From assembly GCA_025359565.1 (NCBI GenBank), contig JANYFY010000021.1, positions 56,377-120,376 of the forward strand: a stretch of DNA of 64,000 nucleotides, written 5' to 3'. Shown here in pieces: positions 1 through 9,797 of the stretch. Both the position numbers and the translations under genes were made by a program. The notes beneath the pieces were generated by a model. The model had not been told where the DNA came from, ran no database searches, and worked only from the letters and a program-made list of their open reading frames with translations. Positions within the stretch are counted from its first letter, which is position 1. Every line of letters starts with the position of its first letter. This DNA is from Gammaproteobacteria bacterium. GTDB lineage: Bacteria > Pseudomonadota > Gammaproteobacteria > Steroidobacterales > Steroidobacteraceae.

Positions 1-914
1 AGATTCGGATTTGCATTCGCCTCCAGCACATAGAGCGCGCCATCGTTGCGTAGACGAAAATCCATGCGGGCATAGCCGGTCAGATGTAAGGCGCGAAATA
101 TGCGTTTAGATAATTGCTCTAGTCGTGCCATCGTTCCGTCAGGCAAATTTTCAGCGACCGCCGTGGTAATGCCATATTTTTGTTGGTAAGTACGATCCCA
201 CTTAACTTTGCGCGTCGCAATAGCCGGCAAATTCTCTGGTAATGATCCAAAAGTCATTTCCCACACAGGCAGCACTTTCAAGCGATTGTTGCCAATCACT
301 CCTACGTACAGTTCACGACCCTCGATATATTCCTCCACCAAAGCATCCGATAAGATTTGCTCGTGAATAAAAGAAATTCGCTCGGTCAATTGCTTTTCAT
401 CTGTCACTACTGAGGCGTGAGCGATACCCAGTGACGCATCTTCAGTCGAAGACTTTACAAATAAGGGAAATTGTAACTTCTTCGAAATACGTAATTTTTT
501 TCCGCGCGGGAATACAGTGAATTGAGGCGTCGGAATACGATGATATGAAAGCAATTGTTTGGAAAGAACTTTATCGCGCGACAACATCATGCCACGTGGA
601 TTACAGCCCGTGTAGGGTTGATGCATTAACTCCAAAAAAGCGACTACGTGCTGATCGTAAGTTACAATTCCATCGAATTCTTCCAGCAAATTAAAAACAA
701 TATCAGGGCTCCAATCTATTATTGCGCGCCTAAGTTCTGATAAATTATCGCTTAAGCCTAATGTCTTTATTTCATGGCCCGCAGACTTCAAGTGCGAAAT
801 TACATCGTATTCGGTGCGCCACTCTGCAATTTCTTTCTCGCTGGAGTCGTCCAAGGAATCGGGCGGCACCAAAGTTGCATGGACCAGCACTAGTATGCGT
901 AATTTTTTTAGCAT
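1..914 (-). CDS. ATP-grasp ligase, D-Ala-D-Ala ligase-like (3' end outside window)
   Basis: I translated this by hand on the minus strand. It starts at ATG 914 and runs off the window edge after about 304 residues without a stop. The N-terminus begins MLKKLRILVLVHATLVPP, then shows a segment with KSSTEDASLGI and EEYIEGRELYVGV, and near the edge GYARMDFRLR followed by LYVLEANANPN. That last block is the metal and nucleotide binding end of the ATP-grasp fold in D-Ala-D-Ala ligases. The family makes an amide bond from an acyl-phosphate. The actual substrate is not determined. Being the last gene of a compact minus-strand run, 7 bp after a zinc peptidase gene, suggests a role in peptide tailoring rather than cell-wall synthesis, but this is inference. 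Confidence 0.85.
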   Translation of the reverse strand, partial: MLKKLRILVLVHATLVPPDSLDDSSEKEIAEWRTEYDVISHLKSAGHEIKTLGLSDNLSELRRAIIDWSPDIVFNLLEEFDGIVTYDQHVVAFLELMHQPYTGCNPRGMMLSRDKVLSKQLLSYHRIPTPQFTVFPRGKKLRISKKLQFPLFVKSSTEDASLGIAHASVVTDEKQLTERISFIHEQILSDALVEEYIEGRELYVGVIGNNRLKVLPVWEMTFGSLPENLPAIATRKVKWDRTYQQKYGITTAVAENLPDGTMARLEQLSKRIFRALHLTGYARMDFRLRNDGALYVLEANANPN

Positions 915-921
915 GGCCGTA

Positions 922-1944
922 TCAAAGCGCGACTCGCGGTAGCTGTCGTTCTTCAAAAGACTCCGATAGCCGTCCTATGATCCACAATAAATGCGTTTTA
1001 AGTTCTCGACGCGGTCCGCGCACATACAAACCTAGTGTCTCGCATCGCCCAATTATTAAGCGCAGCACCTGATGCACCAAGTATTCGCTAAACATACCGG
1101 AGCGTAGCATTTCTTGGCGCAGTGGATGACGCATTTCGCGCACTAAACTTGCCGCCTTAATAGAATTGCGCATGCGCGGAGCACTCGAGAATATTTTTAA
1201 TAATAATTCATCCGCACCGGACCGCCGTGGCATACGGTAGCGGGCAAATTTTTGATTGTAGTGGGCGCGTAAACTTTGCGTCTCGTCACGCAAATTCTCA
1301 ATAGTCTCTCGAGCGTTCACCACCGCTTTGGTTCCGCTGATTTCCATCATCAGCGTGTCGATGAATTCCAATTTTGTATACGCTGGCCATCCGCGGTAGT
1401 CCCGTCGCCAGCCAGATCTAGGCTTGAGCCACACAGCAAATGTTTCAGCAAAATCTTCAGTCGGGTGCGCCTGGGCATACCAATCGCCCAAATGTTGCAC
1501 GAATCGCCGGCTACCCGGCCTGGGCCGATACGTATCAGGATAGGGAAGTGAGGCGGGACCGAATACCTCGCGCCAACGGCGCTTACGACGCAACCGATAC
1601 GCCGTATCGATGGCATGGCCAGCTTCATGCCGCAAAATTCGCATCAGCCAATTTCGGTTTCCGCCTTCCACTTGCCGCATAAAGCGTCGCTCAATACTCA
1701 TAAGGCGTGGATGCGCGAGATAAAATGGAATTGCGATCCCCGGTATACTATCGGGTGAAAACCACTCCTGAGCCAACCAGCAATGGGGGCGAAATCGAAT
1801 ACCGCGCAGCGCTAACTCCTGATGCAGCCGCTCAATCGCCGACTCAAGTTCAGTGCCTTCAATAGCGAGTTTTAGGTCACAAAAGCGCAAGCTCAGCAAC
1901 TGATCGTCAGTCAGTGTTTCCCATGTATAACGTAACCTACGCAT
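922..1944 (-). CDS. putative zinc metallopeptidase (HEAGH)
   Basis: The product carries a zinc-binding HEAGH motif at residues 106-110, counted from ATG 1944, and a downstream HPTEDFAETFA block around residues 160-170 that likely gives the third zinc ligand. This is the pattern of the predicted cytoplasmic 'putative zinc-binding metallopeptidase' family. No signal peptide or membrane helix is seen. I prefer ATG 1944. A TTG at 2019 would add 25 residues and overlap the upstream gene by 14 bp, and that extension does not look conserved. The ATP-grasp gene begins 7 bp after the stop, so the two are probably co-translated. The substrate is unknown. Confidence 0.8.
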   Translation of the reverse strand: MRRLRYTWETLTDDQLLSLRFCDLKLAIEGTELESAIERLHQELALRGIRFRPHCWLAQEWFSPDSIPGIAIPFYLAHPRLMSIERRFMRQVEGGNRNWLMRILRHEAGHAIDTAYRLRRKRRWREVFGPASLPYPDTYRPRPGSRRFVQHLGDWYAQAHPTEDFAETFAVWLKPRSGWRRDYRGWPAYTKLEFIDTLMMEISGTKAVVNARETIENLRDETQSLRAHYNQKFARYRMPRRSGADELLLKIFSSAPRMRNSIKAASLVREMRHPLRQEMLRSGMFSEYLVHQVLRLIIGRCETLGLYVRGPRRELKTHLLWIIGRLSESFEERQLPRVAL

Positions 1945-2005
1945 CGATGCGCGGGCGACAAGATAGAGAAGATTGGATGGCGAGCTTGGGCATTGATGAG
2001 GGGAA

Positions 2006-3514
2006 TTATAATATAGCAACGCCGTAGTTGGGGACGAGGGCGGCGATGAGTAATCGCTCCGCCATATCCTCGAGAAATACGCGCCTTAACAAGGCCCCGC
2101 TCCAGCCCTTAGGGATATTTTGAATTCCGTACAGCGCTCCCGCCAATTGGCCATACAGGGCTCCCCTAATGTCTGAATCGCCACCCATGTTGGTCAATTT
2201 AAGCAGGCCTTCACGGTAGCTCAATGTGCTCCCCAATACCGATAACACTAAGAGTAACTCGTCAACCACAGTGCCCTTTAACGCAGCGGCTCTCATAATT
2301 GGGTAGGACTGCATTTCTGACCAAGGCCTAATCGCCGTTTTGGGCAAGAGCGCATGCGCGTCGCCTAATAGGGTAGTTCGCGATGATCCTTGCATTGCAG
2401 CCAGCAACAAGCAGGCATAATACTGCGCCGCCGCGAGCACATCGGATGTCCGATGGGTCACGTTCACAACTTGCTCCACCCACGTCAGCACTTGTTCCGG
2501 TAAGAATGTGCTGTAAAGGACGACCGCGCCGACCCGCACCAATGCCTGAGTGCATGGCCGCGCGGACTTACTATGTTGCTCGGAGAAATCCTGCGCATGC
2601 AGTGCCTCGGTGACTGCTGCAGTAATGCCAACACACTGTCCGTCGCTCGATAGATACCCCTCTGTTTGCCAGCGACGATAGCGCTCCAGCTGATCACCGA
2701 TATCACAGCGATCCAGAGTTAAAAGGCTATCCGCTACACACAAAGTAATGGCGGTATCGTCGGTCCAGGCACCGCGTGCTAACTGCCAATGACCGCCGCT
2801 TTGCATATCGGCAACCGCAGTAAATTGTCCCGGCAGACCATATTGGGTGATCGCGCCCATCGCGTCACCGATTGCCAAGCCCAGCAACGCCCCACGATAG
2901 CGGTCACGCAAGCCAGCCAACACTTTGAATTCGCCCTCTAAATCGGACAGTGAAAGATTTTCACTCGGCTGTTTCCAATCGAGCACATATTCTTCCTGCT
3001 GATAAGTTTCCGGGACATGCGGCCACGTTGTTGCACGGGCATTCGACTTCCACAAGGTATTTAAGTGCTCGATCGCCTCAGGTCCTGCCAGACCTCGACG
3101 GCGTAACCAACAACCCGTTACCGTATTAGTGCGACCGATACCGGCGCGACAGTGAACATACACCTGGTGGCCTACTTCCAGCGCTCGCGCGATATAATCA
3201 AGTATTTCCAGCATCTGATCAGGCGAGGGTGTGCCATGATCGCGTATGGATTTGCGCACATAAATTAGGTACCGCCCATCATCGCGAACTTGGGGAAGTA
3301 GGTGGTCGTATGGCGCAAGCTCACCCGCTTGAGTTAAATCAATAAAATAACTAATACCGGCGTTGATCAGCTGCGCGAGGCGTACTTGTGTCTGGGCCGA
3401 ATCTGGCGTATTGGTTACGGCTCCCGGATATTCACCAGCCAGCAATCGCCCCGGCTCTATCCAAAAGCTGTTGGCCAATGGCGCAGGGGAAAAATCACTG
3501 CCCTTCAGATGCAA
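2006..3514 (-). CDS. dual-specificity phosphatase / ADP-ribosylglycohydrolase fusion
   Basis: Residues 17-180 form a dual-specificity-phosphatase-like domain with the CX5R signature HCRAGIGRT (Cys122, Arg128). Residues 205-490 form an ADP-ribosylglycohydrolase (DraG-type) domain with the metal-binding segments [10 protein letters not shown] (211-220), WTDDT (250-254) and GGDSDI (444-449). The last segment departs from the usual GGDTDT but keeps both aspartates. The fusion would combine phosphoester and ADP-ribose ester or glycoside hydrolysis in one cytosolic protein. The start is a TTG at 3514, inside the end of ttcA. The phosphatase core begins about residue 17, so a much later start is unlikely. 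Its 3' end overlaps the alternative TTG start of the peptidase gene. The physiological substrate is unknown. Confidence 0.82.
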   Translation of the reverse strand: MHLKGSDFSPAPLANSFWIEPGRLLAGEYPGAVTNTPDSAQTQVRLAQLINAGISYFIDLTQAGELAPYDHLLPQVRDDGRYLIYVRKSIRDHGTPSPDQMLEILDYIARALEVGHQVYVHCRAGIGRTNTVTGCWLRRRGLAGPEAIEHLNTLWKSNARATTWPHVPETYQQEEYVLDWKQPSENLSLSDLEGEFKVLAGLRDRYRGALLGLAIGDAMGAITQYGLPGQFTAVADMQSGGHWQLARGAWTDDTAITLCVADSLLTLDRCDIGDQLERYRRWQTEGYLSSDGQCVGITAAVTEALHAQDFSEQHSKSARPCTQALVRVGAVVLYSTFLPEQVLTWVEQVVNVTHRTSDVLAAAQYYACLLLAAMQGSSRTTLLGDAHALLPKTAIRPWSEMQSYPIMRAAALKGTVVDELLLVLSVLGSTLSYREGLLKLTNMGGDSDIRGALYGQLAGALYGIQNIPKGWSGALLRRVFLEDMAERLLIAALVPNYGVAIL

Positions 3515-4338
3515 ATCTCCACTGGGTGCGGCATCACCTGCATGGCCTCAAGACCCGCAAAATCAAATAGACTAGCGTCGGCTAATTGCGATCCGGCCAC
3601 GTTGCAAATACTCGTAAATATCGACTCCATGCGACCCGGGAATTTAAGCTCCCAGTCACGCAGCATGTTCTTCACCGCAACGCGCTGCATGTTGTCTTGT
3701 GAGCCGCACAACGTACAAGGAATAATGGGAAAAGAACACGCCGTTGCGTAACGGGAAATCAGACTTTCCGGGACATAAGCAAGGGGCCGAATAACAATAT
3801 GGCGACGGTCTTCACTGAGTAATTTTGGCGGCATACTTTTGAGTTTTCCACCGAAGAACATATTCAAGAAAAGTGTTTCGATCATGTCGTCTCGATGATG
3901 ACCGAGCGCAATCTTAGTGATGCCATTCTCACCAGCAAATCGATACAACGCGCCGCGCCTGAGGCGCGAACATAACCCGCACATAGTCTTACCTTCCGGG
4001 ATCACACGCTTTACCACCGAGTAAGTATTCTGTTCGATAATTCGAAACGGCACCTTAAGGTCGGTCAAATATTGCGGCAATATCTCAACTGGAAAGCCTG
4101 GTTGTTTCTGATCTAGATTCACGGCTAAAATTTCGAAATGGATCGGAGCGCTGCGTTGCAGACTCAAGAGTATATCGAGCAAAGTATAGGAGTCCTTACC
4201 ACCCGAGAGACATACCATCACCCGATCGCCGTTCGCGATCATACGATAATGATCAATTGCCTTACCTACCGCGCCGCGTAGTTGGGCTTGCAACTTATTA
4301 AAATTATTTGAATTCGGTTTAAGTGTCGGATCAAGCAT
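3505..4338 (-). CDS. ttcA: tRNA 2-thiocytidine biosynthesis protein TtcA
   Basis: This is a PP-loop ATP pyrophosphatase with SGGKDS at residues 45-50, a CGLC pair (Cys120, Cys123) and a CTLCG pair (Cys208, Cys211). This is the layout of TtcA, which thiolates cytidine 32 in certain tRNAs using an iron-sulfur cluster. From ATG 4338 the protein is 277 residues, close to the family length. A TTG at 4392 would give 295 but overlap the upstream carboxypeptidase by 29 bp. The gene sits in the middle of a minus-strand run, and its last codons overlap the TTG start of the phosphatase/ADP-ribosylglycohydrolase gene. Confidence 0.95.
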   Translation of the reverse strand: MLDPTLKPNSNNFNKLQAQLRGAVGKAIDHYRMIANGDRVMVCLSGGKDSYTLLDILLSLQRSAPIHFEILAVNLDQKQPGFPVEILPQYLTDLKVPFRIIEQNTYSVVKRVIPEGKTMCGLCSRLRRGALYRFAGENGITKIALGHHRDDMIETLFLNMFFGGKLKSMPPKLLSEDRRHIVIRPLAYVPESLISRYATACSFPIIPCTLCGSQDNMQRVAVKNMLRDWELKFPGRMESIFTSICNVAGSQLADASLFDFAGLEAMQVMPHPVEICI

Positions 4339-4363
4339 ATCGATGCTAGCTTTTGTCGAGATA

Positions 4364-5863
4364 CTAGGTGACTTCAAGATATTTGGCTTCAAGATAGCGC
4401 AAGTAGGCCGCGGCCGTTAACGGCTTGCCGGTGGCATGCTTAATCAACTCCTTAACAGGTAAACGTGCACCAACACCATGTACATTTTCACGCAACCAAT
4501 CCAACACCCCCTCAAAATGCCCGGCCGCAATTTCCTCATCCAACGCAGGCCTTGCAGCGCGCAGCGCCTCGTTGAGTTGACCTGCAACTACAGCACCCAA
4601 TGCATACGAGGGGAAGTAGCCAAAATAGCCCACCGCCCAGTGAATATCCTGCAAACAACCGTCGACATCACTACTAGGCCTTAAGCCTAATCGCTGTTCT
4701 AAATTTGCGTTCCATGCCTCGGGGATATCCGCTATCGGTAGCGCACCGTCGAGAATTTTTTTCTCCAGCTCATAGCGCAACATGACATGAGCCGGATAGG
4801 TCAATTCATCAGCATCCATACGAATTAAACTACGCCGCACCCGGGTTAAATGTCGATATAAATTCTCTTCAGTCCATTCGACACCATTGACGTTTAAGAT
4901 TTTCTCGAGCAACGGGCGCAGATATTTAACGAACGAACGACTGCGGCATAAGTTCATTTCAAATAAAAGAGATTGGCTTTCTTCCAATGCCATACCACGA
5001 TCGCGGCCCACCGGCTGATCTCGCCACTCGACCGGGAGCCCCAAGTCATACATGGCGTGACCAGTCTCATGCACCGCACCTAGAAGCCCCGAGAACGGAT
5101 CGCTAGTATCAAAACGGGTAGTCACCCGGATATCCCCCGGCACACCTTCGGTGAACGGGTGTTCACTTTCGTCCAAGCGGCCACGGTCAAAGGGAAAACC
5201 TAAAGTTTTAAGGACTTCAGTACACAAGGCCCGTTGGCGCGACGCTGAGAATTTCCCCACTAAAGGCACAGCGGGTCTTTCTGCTTGCACCGCAATGGCC
5301 TGGTTAACGAGTCCAGGCAGTTTGCGCGCCAACGCCTTAAAAATTGTTTCGATATCTTCAGTAGAGATGCCAGGTGTGAAACCATCTACTAATGCATCGT
5401 AAGGCGCCAGTCCACGGGCCTGACCCAAAAGCGCAGCTTTATCGCGCACCAGGTTCACCACTTCCGCGAGGTGCGGCGCCAATATTTTGAAGTCGTTGGC
5501 CTTCTTCGCTTCTACCCAAAACACTTCGGCACGCGCTGTGGCTTTGGCGAGTCGAGCGATCAAAGAAGGCGGTGTCGCAATGGCGTGGTCGCGTTGCCGG
5601 CGCATTTCACGTAAATTGGCAAGTGGCCAATCGTCTAGTTGCGACGAAGCAGCCTCGGCCCGTTCGAGGAGTCGTGCGACCTTTGGCGTAGTTAGCAGCG
5701 CATGATGTTCGGTTTCAAGTGCTGCCAATTGTTCGCCGCGCACGTCGGCACTTCCTCTCGGCATCATCACCGCCGCATCCCACCGCAGTAAGGACAGCGC
5801 ACCGCGAAAAGCGTGTAGACGCCTGAATTCTTGTTCCAACTGTTGGTAGGGGGTGAGTGTCAT
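4364..5863 (-). CDS. M32 carboxypeptidase (Taq-type metallocarboxypeptidase)
   Basis: The product is about 499 residues from ATG 5863 and matches the M32 thermostable carboxypeptidase family. The zinc motif HETGH is at residues 265-269, followed by AMYDLG and, about 25 residues on, an EESQS segment typical of the family. The enzyme would remove C-terminal residues from peptides in the cytoplasm and is Zn2+ or Co2+ dependent. A TTG two codons upstream is possible, but ATG is preferred. It is the first gene of a five-gene minus-strand run leading through ttcA to the ATP-grasp gene. Confidence 0.93.
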   Translation of the reverse strand: MTLTPYQQLEQEFRRLHAFRGALSLLRWDAAVMMPRGSADVRGEQLAALETEHHALLTTPKVARLLERAEAASSQLDDWPLANLREMRRQRDHAIATPPSLIARLAKATARAEVFWVEAKKANDFKILAPHLAEVVNLVRDKAALLGQARGLAPYDALVDGFTPGISTEDIETIFKALARKLPGLVNQAIAVQAERPAVPLVGKFSASRQRALCTEVLKTLGFPFDRGRLDESEHPFTEGVPGDIRVTTRFDTSDPFSGLLGAVHETGHAMYDLGLPVEWRDQPVGRDRGMALEESQSLLFEMNLCRSRSFVKYLRPLLEKILNVNGVEWTEENLYRHLTRVRRSLIRMDADELTYPAHVMLRYELEKKILDGALPIADIPEAWNANLEQRLGLRPSSDVDGCLQDIHWAVGYFGYFPSYALGAVVAGQLNEALRAARPALDEEIAAGHFEGVLDWLRENVHGVGARLPVKELIKHATGKPLTAAAYLRYLEAKYLEVT

Positions 5864-6008
5864 CGCCAAATTCTATCAGAGGTTGGCTCGAAGAGAGCAG
5901 ATAAAAAGCAATAATTTCTGTATTTTCAATGAGTTAAGTCATTGAGCCTATTGAGCTTTCGCACTGCGCCGAGCTTTTAGCGGCACGCAGACCTTCGCAC
6001 TCCAGGGT

Positions 6009-6386
6009 CTATTTTTTTAGCTTGGGCTTAGGCTTAGGCTTAGGCTTGGGCTTGGGCTTGGGCTTGGGCTTGGGCTTGGGCTTGGGCGAAGGCAACTCGC
6101 GCGCCGTGGTCGCAATCAAGCGCGACACCCACTCTTTATCTTCCAATCCCTCATCGATTAAAAAAAACGGCTTGGCTCCCTTATAGGGCGGCGCCTCCAA
6201 AACTGTAGCTAATAACGCTTTCCCCGCCTGCGTGGGTTTTACAAAAAACTGATTGTCGCAAATTAATCCCACCACTTTTTCGTCACAGTAAATCGCATAC
6301 TCACCAAACATTTTGCGCGAGAAAACCCGGCCTGCATCGCTTGTCTGATCACAGACATAGTTCACAAATTTCTGATCGGATGCCAT
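6009..6386 (-). CDS. TfoX N-terminal-domain protein with Pro-Lys repeat tail
   Basis: Residues 1-100 match the TfoX/Sxy N-terminal domain: a VFSRKMFGEYAIYCDEK block, then FFVKPTQAG and YKGAKPFFLID. The C-terminus is a run of about twelve Pro-Lys dipeptides ending in LKK, encoded by a hexanucleotide repeat. The start is placed at ATG 6386 rather than TTG 6395. The TfoX-C domain found in full-length competence regulators is absent, as in many stand-alone TfoX-N proteins of unknown role. The basic Pro-Lys tail resembles nucleic-acid-binding tails, but no function can be assigned from it. Confidence 0.88.
   Translation of the reverse strand: MASDQKFVNYVCDQTSDAGRVFSRKMFGEYAIYCDEKVVGLICDNQFFVKPTQAGKALLATVLEAPPYKGAKPFFLIDEGLEDKEWVSRLIATTARELPSPKPKPKPKPKPKPKPKPKPKPKLKK
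6018..6087. repeat. hexanucleotide tandem repeat (GGCTTR)n inside the TfoX-N gene
   Basis: About eleven to twelve copies of GGCTTG or GGCTTA lie head to tail on the plus strand, encoding Lys-Pro on the minus strand. The unit is six bases, so slippage changes protein length by two residues without shifting the frame. Confidence 0.95.
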
Positions 6387-6634
6387 ATTTCTCAATTTAA
6401 CGCTTTACAGCCGATCTTCGCCAGACTATCTTCCATTGTCATCGGTCATAAAGGACGTCCCTGTGGGCAGTTGTTTGAGTAGTCAGTATAGCTGCGTGAC
6501 GCGCGGCCTCCGCTAAAGCTCGATTACGCTTCAGGCACGCCTAGAGCGCGCTCCTGCCGACTGCGGCAGACGATCTACGAGACGCTAGCGCATCAGTTGC
6601 GACTAGGATGCTCGCTTAAGACTAAAAATCGCCG
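6387..6634. other. intergenic region, no gene seen
   Basis: About 250 bp between the divergently transcribed TfoX-N gene and the Nramp-like gene. It should hold both promoters. I see only short hairpin-forming segments, for example around GCCGACTGCGGC near 6559, and no recognisable RNA or coding sequence. Confidence 0.5.
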
Positions 6635-7912
6635 ATGGTTAATTTACTCAAGAATATTGCGGGACATCTGCGGGTCAAACAATTAGGCCCGGGACTGATC
6701 ACGGGTGCTGCGGATGACGATCCCAGCGGGATCGCAACTTATTCACAAGCCGGCGCCCAATTCGGCTTCAATATGCTGTGGACGGTGCTTTTCACTTATC
6801 CACTGATGGTTGGAATTCAAATGATAAGTGCCCGCTTGGGCTGCATCACAGGGCGCGGACTTGCTGCGAATATAAAATCCGCCTTCCCTCGCTCCGTTTT
6901 GTACGGCATCGTAGGATCATTGCTAGTTGCCAACACCATTAATATTGCTGCGGACATTGCTGCTATGGGGGAAGCACTCCGACTACTGATGGGAGGCTCA
7001 GCCCATCTCTACTCGGTAGGGTTTGGGGTTGCCTGTCTTACTTTGCAAGTGTTGTTACGCTACGATTCTTACGTTCGTTATCTGAAGTGGCTAACGCTTG
7101 CTCTACTCTCTTACGTAGCGGTGGTATTTACCATCCATGTGCCCTGGGGCGACGTTGTCCGTGAAACTGTCTTACCAAAATTCAACCTTAATCACGACAC
7201 TATTACAATAATTGTGGCGGTATTCGGCACTACGATCAGCCCCTATCTTTTCTTCTGGCAGGCGGCCCAGGAAATGGAAGACTTACGGGCTTACGCTAAC
7301 AACAACCCAGGACAATTACTGCCGCATGCCGAGGGGGTTGCACGTCAACATCTGCGGCGAATTCGCAGGGATACCTATCTCGGCATGGGATTTTCCAATT
7401 TGATCGCGTTCTTTATTATCCTAAGCACCGCCGCGACCTTGCATGTCGCCGGAGTTGTCAATATTCAAACTTCGGGCCAGGCAGCGGAAGCACTAAGACC
7501 TTTAGGAGGCCAGGCCACTTTTTTGCTTTTTAGCCTAGGGATTATTGGGACCGGAATGCTGGCTGTACCGGTACTCGCCGGATCCGCCGCATACGCGGTA
7601 GCGGAAAGTTTTGAATGGCGCTCGGGACTTGACATGAAACTCCATGAAGCCATCGAGTTCTACGGCATCATTGCCATCGCCACTCTAGGCGGCGTAGTCC
7701 TTAACTTCACACACCTCGATCCTATGCGAGCGCTCCTCTGGAGCGCGGAAATAAACGGTGTCATCGCTATACCCATTATGGCCATAATGATGTTGCTTGC
7801 CTCGCGCGAAGACATCATGGGTAAGTTTGTGATACGACCCAAGTTACGCGCTCTGGGGTGGGCTGCGACTGGCGTGATGGCTGTTACGGTAATTGCTATG
7901 TTTGTGATTTAG
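6635..7912 (+). CDS. Nramp-family divalent metal transporter
   Basis: This 425-residue integral membrane protein has about eleven hydrophobic segments. Its first helix contains GAADDDPSGIATYSQ, which corresponds to the metal-binding DPGN region of Nramp proteins, and the sixth helix region contains TTISPYLFFWQ in place of the MPH motif. The protein is certainly in the Nramp superfamily. These motif changes place it in a divergent subgroup for which Mn2+/Fe2+ specificity should not be assumed. It would use the proton gradient at the inner membrane. It is a single-gene unit converging on the M50 protease gene 20 bp away. Confidence 0.88.
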   Translation: MVNLLKNIAGHLRVKQLGPGLITGAADDDPSGIATYSQAGAQFGFNMLWTVLFTYPLMVGIQMISARLGCITGRGLAANIKSAFPRSVLYGIVGSLLVANTINIAADIAAMGEALRLLMGGSAHLYSVGFGVACLTLQVLLRYDSYVRYLKWLTLALLSYVAVVFTIHVPWGDVVRETVLPKFNLNHDTITIIVAVFGTTISPYLFFWQAAQEMEDLRAYANNNPGQLLPHAEGVARQHLRRIRRDTYLGMGFSNLIAFFIILSTAATLHVAGVVNIQTSGQAAEALRPLGGQATFLLFSLGIIGTGMLAVPVLAGSAAYAVAESFEWRSGLDMKLHEAIEFYGIIAIATLGGVVLNFTHLDPMRALLWSAEINGVIAIPIMAIMMLLASREDIMGKFVIRPKLRALGWAATGVMAVTVIAMFVI

Positions 7913-7932
7913 GATGCGTTGAAGTCGCACGT

Positions 7933-9570
7933 TTAAGCCTTGACGCGCAACCAGACTAGCACGACGACGCCCAAAATCGCGGCGCCCACGAGATAGACCG
8001 CAATCCCAAAGATCCAATCCGCTTTGGTCGCTATAGAGGCTGAAAATTGATCCGCGGTAGCAATAGCGAGAGTCTGCCGCGCGGGACTGCGCCACTTAGC
8101 ATAGGACGCCTCCGTCATCACCACTAGCGCCGCTTTGAGTACATCCAACCGATCATAACGATCAGTGATTTTACGGGCCAGCGAAGCGCGAAATTTATAT
8201 ACCAACCACTGACGGGGAATGATAAGGACGGACAACAATGCGAAAGCCCCAAAAACAGGATCGCGCCAATAGAGCGCTAAGGCGATCAAACCCATCACAC
8301 TGCTGATTTGCATCATGAACCTAGCCATCCCTTCCGGGCGCATTAAGGTTTCGAACACCCGGCCGCCATCCAAAGGAATAACAGGAATTATGTTCAAAGC
8401 GTTGATGACCAAAAAACCCAGGGCTGCGCCGTAAACCAAGGGACTTTTATCATGCTTGTATAACAACAATAACAACAGGCCGATGACTAGCCCCGGCACG
8501 GGGCCTGCGAGTAGGATGACGATGCGCTCACGAATGCTGGGATTCATCGCCTTACCAATGGTCAGCGCGCCCAGCAGCGGTACAAAGAAAATGTGTACAG
8601 CGGCGTGACCGACTATTCGCATGGCCACCGCATGGCCACCCTCGTGAAATAAAATCACCGTGAAAATAATTAGCGCTACTTTGACATCCCACAATAACGT
8701 CATACCGAATACGGACATAACGGCTGTCGTTGTCATCAGTATCAGTAATGGCCAAGGAATTCCCGGTGCTGATCGAGGGACGCGCGCAATACACTGTACA
8801 GCTTGATAATCTGCTTCAACTCGCTGGCGCCGGTTGACTTCGGTCACCTCACCGAGCGGGGCGAGCAAAACGCCTTTGGTGCCAAAAGATTTAATGGATT
8901 GATCAACTAACCGTATAGCGCCTTTAAGGGTTATGCGATCGAGTGCCGGATCCTTGGACTCAATGCTCCAGTGTCTGCCTCGGTAGTACAGACGAAGTAC
9001 AGAGTAAGTCAACGTCAGCATCACAGCGATTTGGCTTAAAGTGGGCGGAAACGCCGCTATCGCGCCAGTTACCGATTGCACCCGCTGTTGGTGGCGTTTG
9101 AACAAATCCACTGCGCTAGCCGTGCGACATTCCGACAATACGAGTGGCAGTGCCTCATAGACTGAACTTCCCATATCGCCCGTGACAAGCATACGTCCAT
9201 CTTTTAATCGCGTGACCCACTGAATATTGACTGACGCTCCGTACTCAGGAGCCGCACGCTTTGAAACATGCGCCTCAATCGGTTCGCTGGCATGTAAAAA
9301 AACGCGACTATGGTCAGACTTGTCGTAGTAGGTCAAAAAAGGTCCGTGCATGACATACCCAATAGGTCGCATACCGAGCCCTTCTAACGTCCAATCCAAA
9401 GTTTTCAGCAGTATGCTTTGCTCCTCCGGAACCTGATCGTCCGCACAGGGGATTACCGTGACCCGTTGAATAGCAGAAGTAAGGTAAATACGCGCCCCCA
9501 ACACGTAGTGCAGTACGCGCAGTATAAGAAACACAAACATGAACCAAAGAATAAGTCTGTAGTCTTTCAC
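7933..9570 (-). CDS. site-2-protease-type M50 metallopeptidase
   Basis: An intramembrane zinc protease candidate of 545 residues. An N-terminal membrane helix (residues about 5-25) precedes a roughly 170-residue soluble domain. The catalytic HEGGH is at residues 309-313 within a hydrophobic segment, and NIIPVIPLDGGRVFE near residue 395-410 supplies the third ligand (the DG motif). Further helices follow, ending in a single segment at the C-terminus. Family members cleave membrane-anchored regulators. No adjacent anti-sigma factor or sigma factor gene is seen, so the target is unknown. The start codon is GTG 9570. Confidence 0.88.
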   Translation of the reverse strand: MKDYRLILWFMFVFLILRVLHYVLGARIYLTSAIQRVTVIPCADDQVPEEQSILLKTLDWTLEGLGMRPIGYVMHGPFLTYYDKSDHSRVFLHASEPIEAHVSKRAAPEYGASVNIQWVTRLKDGRMLVTGDMGSSVYEALPLVLSECRTASAVDLFKRHQQRVQSVTGAIAAFPPTLSQIAVMLTLTYSVLRLYYRGRHWSIESKDPALDRITLKGAIRLVDQSIKSFGTKGVLLAPLGEVTEVNRRQRVEADYQAVQCIARVPRSAPGIPWPLLILMTTTAVMSVFGMTLLWDVKVALIIFTVILFHEGGHAVAMRIVGHAAVHIFFVPLLGALTIGKAMNPSIRERIVILLAGPVPGLVIGLLLLLLYKHDKSPLVYGAALGFLVINALNIIPVIPLDGGRVFETLMRPEGMARFMMQISSVMGLIALALYWRDPVFGAFALLSVLIIPRQWLVYKFRASLARKITDRYDRLDVLKAALVVMTEASYAKWRSPARQTLAIATADQFSASIATKADWIFGIAVYLVGAAILGVVVLVWLRVKA

Positions 9571-9797
9571 CGTATATATATTACTGACTCAACCTTCAAA
9601 TGGAGGCTTTTCTTTCTATATTTGACACAAGGGTCCGGGCTGTAGTATTTCTACAAATCGATTAATTTAATTCGGAACATGGCAATGGCTCACGATCCCC
9701 TCCACGACCGATGAAATTTCAAGAAAGCGATGCCGCCAACTCTTTGCGCAAGTCGGTAAAAGCGCAAAATCTGCGTCCTCACGCGCCTTGCGTCTAA

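Noticed and set aside
6018..6087. Hexanucleotide repeat considered as a CRISPR-like or noncoding array
   Set aside because: It has no spacers and is an in-frame part of the TfoX-N gene.
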